Source: Apiosordaria backusii (taxonomy: Eukaryota; Ascomycota; Sordariomycetes; Sordariales; Lasiosphaeriaceae). From it: a DNA stretch of 64,000 bases. Each line of letters starts with the position of its first letter. The stretch's first letter is position 1. This document shows, in pieces, positions 58,215 to 64,000 of the stretch. The position numbers and the translations under genes were made by a program. The notes under the pieces are model-generated. The model was not told the DNA's origin. It saw only the letters and a program-made list of their open reading frames with translations, and made no database searches. Where the stretch lies: assembly GCA_030549205.1 (NCBI GenBank), contig JAUKTV010000002.1, forward strand, positions 3,286,001 through 3,350,000, in the 5' to 3' direction.

Positions 58215-59799
58215 GTCTTCCCCAGCCTTCTCCATTCCTGAACGTACGTAGGTGGCCTCCCTTAGACCCCTTTAGAATGAACAACGCATACATACATAGG
58301 TATACAACACTACCCAGCTAGCTACCGGTAGGCAATACGTAAGCAACCTCGAAGCTCCCCTCCCTCGCTTGTGATCCAAAAACCCAATCTGATAGAAAAT
58401 AAAAATAAAAATAAAAAGTCCTTGAATGGGTTCGGGTTCGGGTCCGGAAAGAAAGTCACCGAGGAAGAAAATAACTTGGTAAGGCCGGTATTTGCGGAAA
58501 AGACACCCGAACAGTATGTACCAGCAATTGCCTTGCCATTAAACAAGTCCAAAAGTCCAGGGTTTCATGTTGCAGCAGAGCCAAAGTCTCCCAGTGTTTG
58601 GGATTGCTTTGTTGCCTACCTACCTACCTACCTACCTAGGGTGTGTTCTGCATATTTTCTTGGTTGTATCTGAGGTCCGTGAACGGAGCTCAAGCTGGTA
58701 GGGAGGGACATGGGTTATCAAAGATACCCCTGGTTGACAGATTGAACTGGTTGGGGAATTGAGAGCAAGTCCACACACACCACGACATAACAAAACAAAA
58801 TGCCATAGTCACATGCAAAGAAAACAGTCAGGTATTTTTTTTCAGTTTGTCTTGATTTTGCTTCTTGCTACTATCTTTGGGTATTCTTGAGCTATGCAAC
58901 TACAAAGCAGGTAGGGTAAGGTGGGTGCGGTAAAGGCAAGGCAAGGCAGGCCAGAGCTCAGCAGACCATGAAGAGGAAAGAGAAAAACCATCACCGCCCA
59001 TCTTCTGAATTATCGTGATTCCATGTCCGTCGTCATTCATCTGCTGGCCACACCAAGAAACCCCTGCTGCCCGAATATGCCTCGCTCCTCTTCTCTTCCT
59101 CTCTCTCTCCGTAACAAAACCAATCGCCTGCCTTCTTCCCCAATTTTTGTGTCATTCCCCCATTTTTACCAAAATGATTTTGATCCTGTAGGCCTGGAAA
59201 ATGCAGGTATTAACCATCCCCCCTCCGTTGTGGCCTAGGATCCAATGCCTCCCAATCATCCTCATCATCATGCCTGGGTTGAATAGACATCCGCTCCTTC
59301 CTAATGACTCCGAAAAAAAAAGCAACTGCAGCGGCTTGCCCGAAAAAGAGATCTTCTCGAGATTTAGTTTGGCAATAAAATAAAGAGAATGAACCCGCAC
59401 CTCTCCCCCTTCGAAAATAAATAAATGGATATTTACGCCCCAGTGATGCCCTCTTTTTGCGTAATGCGCCATTCGCCGTGTCGGTGAATTGGGGAATGTT
59501 CGAATCGATTGCTGCGGGAAATGGTTGTCGAAAAATGAGCAACAAAATGCCGAGGAATCCGGAGAAAAAAGACGACGATTCGCAAGCAGCCAAAATTAAA
59601 ACCCAGATGCATATTAGTTTTCGTAAAAAAAGCTTTGCGAAAAATGGCCAGCGTGCATATCGAGTCCAGAATTTCGCGCAAACCGGCGCCAAGAAAACGG
59701 GGGTTTTATGAATTCAAAGACGTCGGTTGCCAGAAGAGATATGACGGAATGTACCCCGGACTGGCGAATCCGGGGCGGCGAGGCGAGGAGGAAAGCCGC
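58215..59799. other. Intergenic between MITE and ras-2
   Basis: 3' region of ras-2 on the right. Contains a CCTA microsatellite near 58614-58638. A 160-codon minus-strand frame (59210..59692) shows no recognisable domain and is not called. Confidence 0.5.
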
Positions 59800-60600
59800 T
59801 CATAATATGACACACCCCCTGCGGCGCTCGCTCTGTGTGCGTCGATATCGGCTTTCCTTGGACTGGATGTTCGATTCGGCCCTCCTTGATTCATATTTGC
59901 TGCTGCCGGTTGGCGAGAGGGGCTGGGAAGCGGCCTGGCGCTGTCTCCGGAGAATTCTAACCACGTCGTAAAAGGCCTTGTCGACATTGATGTAGTTCTT
60001 GGCCGACGCCTCGACAAATTCGCAGCCCAGCTCGCGCGCCAGAGCGTGCCCTTCCTGTGTAGATACCTCGCGTTCCGCAATACGGTCGCTCTTGTTCCCC
60101 ACAAGCATGATTGGCACGGGTGCCGCCGGATTAGCCGCCGAAATGGGTGACCCTGGGTATGAAGGCGACGAGGCGGTCGATTCTTTTACTCTTTGGATCT
60201 GGTGGTGAAACCTCTTGATGCGCGTGAAGGACGAGCGGGACGAGATGCTGTACACTAGGATAAAACCCTCGCCGTCTCGGATCCACTGGTCTCGCAGCGC
60301 TGTGTACTCTTCTTGCCCCGCCGTGTCCAACACCTCGAGCATGCAGGCTTGGTTGTCAATTACGGCTTGCTTCCGGTACGAGTCCTCAATGGTAGGGTCA
60401 TACTATGAAGGGAAAATACATGTTAGTTTAAGCTGTCACAAGGGAGGATGACACGAAGGTCATTCATAATAAACAAGACAAGACACAAAACATACCGTCT
60501 CAACGAAGTGTTGCAAGCAGAGCTGGATAGTAAGGGCGGTCTTCCCCACGCCACCGTCCCCCAGCACCACCAGTTTATATAGCACCATTTTTCCCGCCAT
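59800..60600 (-). CDS. ras-2: Ras family small GTPase, Ras-2 type
   Basis: Membrane-bound molecular switch for growth signalling. Exons 60496..60600 and 59800..60402 join in phase 0 to 235 residues. P-loop GDGGVGKT at 14-21, effector loop YDPTIEDSY at 36-44, DTAGQEEY from 61, NKSD at 138-141, and EASAK for guanine recognition. The C-terminus is basic (ESRYRRTQSERRRG) and ends in CVIL, a CAAX box whose final Leu predicts geranylgeranylation. An insert STASSPSYPGSPISAANPAA before NKSD is also found in the Neurospora RAS-2 group and separates it from RAS-1. The start MAGKMVLYKLVVLG is the conventional one. Confidence 0.95.
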
Positions 60601-63600
60601 TTTTGTGAATGTGTTGTTGGATGTGGTCGTGGTCGACAGAGTTCTCGGGAGTGATGCGAGGCTATCGAACGAGAAGGGGATGCGTGGGTGGAAACGGAGC
60701 AAGGCTGGGTGGGTTTGGTGGTGCGATGGATTTTGGCGGAAGAGAAGAGCACCGGCACCGGGCGGAGCTAGTCGCGATACAGCTTGGAACTGGGCCGATG
60801 GAGAGGGGCGACCGACGGGAGAGACGCAGCACAAAAGACACGGAAAACAAGGACTCGAGAAGAGGTCGTTGCTCAGGAGGTAGTGGATAGGATGGTGCGT
60901 GCGCTGGGAGTGTGCGGTGCGCTGCGTTGCCTGAGGGTTCAGGTGGTGAGGAGAGGTAGTTAGGTGTGTGGTGTGAAGGGTAGTAGTGGTGAATGATATG
61001 AAGAACAAATGCTCCGGCTCGGGACGGTAAAAAGCGCAGGCGGGGGAGTAGTTGCAAGAGGATTCCAGGTGAGATCGGAATGGAATGGATCAGACGAGTC
61101 GCAAAGGATGTCGAGTGCAGGTGGGAGAGAGAGGATAGATACCAAGCTGGCTAGCAGGACGGCGGTGGGCTGGCAGTGTTGAGCATGGAGCAATGGAGAG
61201 GGCAGCGGTGGAGCAAAGTATTGGAGTTCTGTGTGGACAGATGCGGGCGGAAGTGGGCGGCTTTGCTTTTTTGGAGTCCCCTAACGCTTTAGGGTGGGAT
61301 GGCTCGATGGGATATCGGGACCAGCACTTTGGCCACCCTGGACACTCGCGGCTGGTGGGTTCAGATCCGCGTGGTAGGGTCTGAGGTCTGATCCTGTTTG
61401 TTGCTTCTTGCTTCAAGATCAAGATAACAAGAAAAGACAAAAAGATTTTTTTTTTACCGAGTTTCGATGAGGTAGCGGGGAATGGGGGAGCTTTCATGGG
61501 AACTGGCATGGGGTAGCAATAGCACCCAAAGCAGCTTAATAAGAAAAATCACAAGCAGCATCTCTCTCCGCAGACACCTCAGCTAGATCACCGCACTGCC
61601 CAGCCCAGGCCATACCCATCAACAAAGACTCGGGAACCTGACCCCATACCATACCCATACCATCCCCATGGGCCCCATGATGGACAGGGCAGCCAGCATG
61701 AGGACCTGAATACTTTCCAACCTGACCTGACTACCTTACTTACCCCAGGACACTCGGCGGGTCCATTGCGTTGAGGCTGGGAAAGGTAAACACCTCTAGC
61801 ATTCCGTCTTTCTCAATTAAGGTATCCAACTTGGGCGGCACAATTGAAATGGCCCATCCCCATCCATCCGCGGCACACGGTCCTGATGTTGGAGGACCAA
61901 CAGGATGTCAGTGAGGTGCAGGTGCAGGTGCCTCGGACTGGCACGAGCGCGCTCCCGCTACCACTAGAGGCCCCACTCTCCACCGCTGACTGCCCGCAAG
62001 GCGAGCGGTCCTGTCTTTGCTCGACCGCCTGGCCAGGCCTGTGTTCCGATGCAAGACAGATTGCAGAACATGACATCTCGCCAAGAGAAAACCTCCCTCC
62101 TCTTTTCCCTTGACTTCTCGCCCTTGGCTGGCACTGGTTGGTCGGCATTCGCGATGCTGATCCGGGCCGGCATCAGGGCTAAAGACGTTAGACACATGCC
62201 AATACCAGCCGGGTCCAAAGTATGGGTAAAACAGTCGTGCGGTTGAATCTCGACTCTGACAGCTTTCCAACAACACGACACCCTTGGCTATACTACCTTA
62301 CAACAGCCCGGATGCTGGTGCCGACCCGTTGGTGCAACATGCGGCCTTCAACCTCCCTTTCTGCGGCCCAACACAGCATTGCCGTGGCCTCGAGTCTGCA
62401 GGACCACCCCAGAGCACCGCGCGGCCACAAACTGCACGGAAACATCGAGAGCCTCGGCAGCTTCAACATGTCAGCCTCTCGTACATCCATAGTAAAAGAT
62501 GCAGACAACCAGGCGGCTGCCCGCAGCTTCCCGACCCATGTAACCCAATGTATTGGATACTTTGACGGCGGGAGGATTGCGGGACAACTTGTCTAGTCGA
62601 CGTCTATTGGACTTCATTCCCCAGGTCTCTGTAACAAACCCGGTACTCTCAACCAATGCCCGATGAGGAATTCGTGCCGCTTTGTTCTTTCTTTTCCCCT
62701 CCAATTGGGTGGCCACCGACATCGGGTTCTCTTCCACGAGCAGACGAGTTGTGCCCACACATCTTGCGGCAAGCAAACGGTCGAGATCGATCTGGGGTTG
62801 GCGTCCAGATGTTTGGGACTTTTGCAACAAAGAACGGCAAGATCGTCGAGACGACACGGTGGTCACGGTGATCTCATGGCTATCTCTACGGCGGCCCTTG
62901 ATACGGACCGCGACATCCCCATACCTCACTAGCAGTCGGTCTCGTCGCTCGGCCCGGAGAGAGCTCTTTGTTCAGGGCTGTCCGCGTGTACATGCCTCGG
63001 GGCGGCAACATGTCGCCAGACAGACACGAGATCGTGGCACAAAACAAATAGATTGCCAACTTACAGCGGCAAGCTCCCTCCCCACTTCCTAGCTTCGATT
63101 CCATGCAGACAGCGGAGGTACCGGAGCTATGCGGCCTCAAACTTTCTGCATCTCTGCTGCTGCTTCCCCGTCACTGCCCGTCACACACTTTATCCATCCG
63201 CAGCCTGCTGGTTCAAACAGGGCCATCATCCGCTGCCCATCGGGTGGGCTTTCACTCAATAATGTGTGGGCCTTTCTATTAAAGTCTGACGCCTCCTGCT
63301 GTGCGTATGTACGTTTACGATAATCGTTCTGCCTTGCTGCAGCACGACCAAGTGTAACACCAAGTTCAGATGACGGGACCTTCTTGGATACTTTGCCTTT
63401 CCCCGAATTCCATGGAGTTTTGAGCTCTGGTTTTTCCTGGGACTAGATTCTATCCCTAGCACGAATTATTGGTTGAGAAAAGTCTCACCAAAAACCATTT
63501 GACATCCACTCGGTTTTTTCCCCAGTATCATACGTCAGATATCGATACACAGTCAGCAAGGATATCTCCCTTGTCAAGCTCACGGGGCCAGCTGTCAATG

Positions 63601-63719
63601 CGGGAGCGCATAAATCAAGACTTCTATCATCTCAGGGCTGGCGTGGATCTGTATGGGAACTCCCGACGAGCCGCTTTTAGCACAGTACAACCTCGTCGCA
63701 TCATACATATCTCACATCA
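60601..63719. other. Intergenic, upstream of ras-2
   Basis: Pyrimidine-rich (on the minus strand) ras-2 leader and promoter, then 2.5 kb without a supported gene. A CCATA-like repeat stands near 61650-61670. Small frames around 61.8-62.9 kb look random. Confidence 0.5.
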
Positions 63720-64000
63720 TTACTCCTCTCCAACCAACCTTTTTGCCACCTGCTCCAAACCACCTTCCCCGTCATCAAGTCCCACCCAAAGATCCACCCA
63801 CTCTTTTGCTTTTTTATACCTCTCCTCCTCGAGGCCCCATCTCTCCTCCCCTGGACGCTCCACGTACACAGTCCTGAACCCTAGTTTGCTCGCAGCAGCC
63901 AAGTCCCCCAAGTGAGCCGCCACCATGGCAACCTCTTTGGGATCCAGGCGCAACCTCTTGCAAGCCCCCAAGTAAACACTCGGGTGGGGTTTGTAAGCCT
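63720..64000 (-). CDS. Haloacid dehalogenase-like hydrolase, C-terminal part, cut by window edge
   Basis: HAD superfamily, resembling type II (S)-2-haloacid dehalogenases. Only the last 93 codons or so are inside the window. Visible: motif III lysine in YKPHPSVYLGACKRL and the motif IV region VAMVAAHLGDLAAASKLGFR followed by TVYVERPGE, a layout typical of this family (AAH..DL.AA...G). The C-terminus WVDLWVGLDDGEGGLEQVAK fits fungal members. The catalytic Asp motif I lies beyond the right edge, so activity cannot be judged. Confidence 0.85.
   Translation of the reverse strand, partial: AYKPHPSVYLGACKRLRLDPKEVAMVAAHLGDLAAASKLGFRTVYVERPGEERWGLEEERYKKAKEWVDLWVGLDDGEGGLEQVAKRLVGEE

Noticed and set aside
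61300..61385. Possible tRNA (TGGCTCGATGGG ... GGTTCAGATCC)
   Set aside because: Both boxes deviate at key positions and no cloverleaf can be drawn.

Overview
The window is nuclear DNA of a filamentous ascomycete, most likely a sordariomycete of the Sordariales. Short GT-AG introns (about 50-70 nt, often with a CTAAC-type branch site) interrupt most genes, and the chitin synthase, ketol-acid reductoisomerase, Ras, NEDD8-conjugating enzyme and COP9 subunit all read like Neurospora/Podospora proteins. The genus cannot be fixed by eye. No tRNA, rRNA, CRISPR or intact transposon was recognised.

Layout, left to right. 1-6.8 kb: cytochrome b5 (cut by the left edge), an amidohydrolase, RPA1 (large subunit of replication protein A, divergent from the amidohydrolase) and COP9 signalosome subunit 3. 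6.8-11 kb: AT-rich, gene-poor DNA with a decayed reading frame broken by TAG stops. 11-14.7 kb: a long CCCH zinc-finger protein. 14.7-19.3 kb: no gene, including about 2 kb of strikingly G-poor, C-rich strand. 19.3-25.9 kb: a PHD/chromo/SNF2 chromatin remodeller of the Mi-2/Mit1 type, an out-of-frame zinc-knuckle tail at its 3' end and an unassigned acidic exon upstream. 26.6-34.9 kb: mitochondrial rRNA methyltransferase Mrm1, a cysteine-rich GPI-type surface protein, and a divergent pair made of a PLP serine/threonine dehydratase-racemase and indoleamine 2,3-dioxygenase. 35.4-42.8 kb: ketol-acid reductoisomerase, Ubc12 and a class I-type chitin synthase, all on the minus strand. 42.8-48.3 kb: empty. 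48.3-49.6 kb: an Opy2-like membrane anchor. 49.6-59.8 kb: ten gene-free kilobases holding a diverged 11-copy repeat array and a 245-bp MITE. 59.8-60.6 kb: ras-2. The right edge cuts a haloacid dehalogenase-like gene.

Functionally the genes are a typical fungal housekeeping mix: replication (RPA1), chromatin (remodeller), protein-modifier control (Ubc12 attaches NEDD8 to cullins and the COP9 signalosome removes it), mitochondrial and amino-acid metabolism (Mrm1, KARI, dehydratase, IDO), cell wall and signalling (chitin synthase, Opy2, Ras-2). They do not form an obvious secondary-metabolite cluster.

The most unusual structure is the array at 50.5-52.5 kb: a strongly conserved motif of about 33 bp repeated eleven times at irregular spacing with partly conserved flanks, in DNA with no sustained open frame. 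Three otherwise well-preserved genes (RPA1, IDO, remodeller) each show one apparent single-base frameshift, two of them in C runs. This suggests either consensus errors in the assembly or real lesions, and should be settled before any of the three is called a pseudogene.
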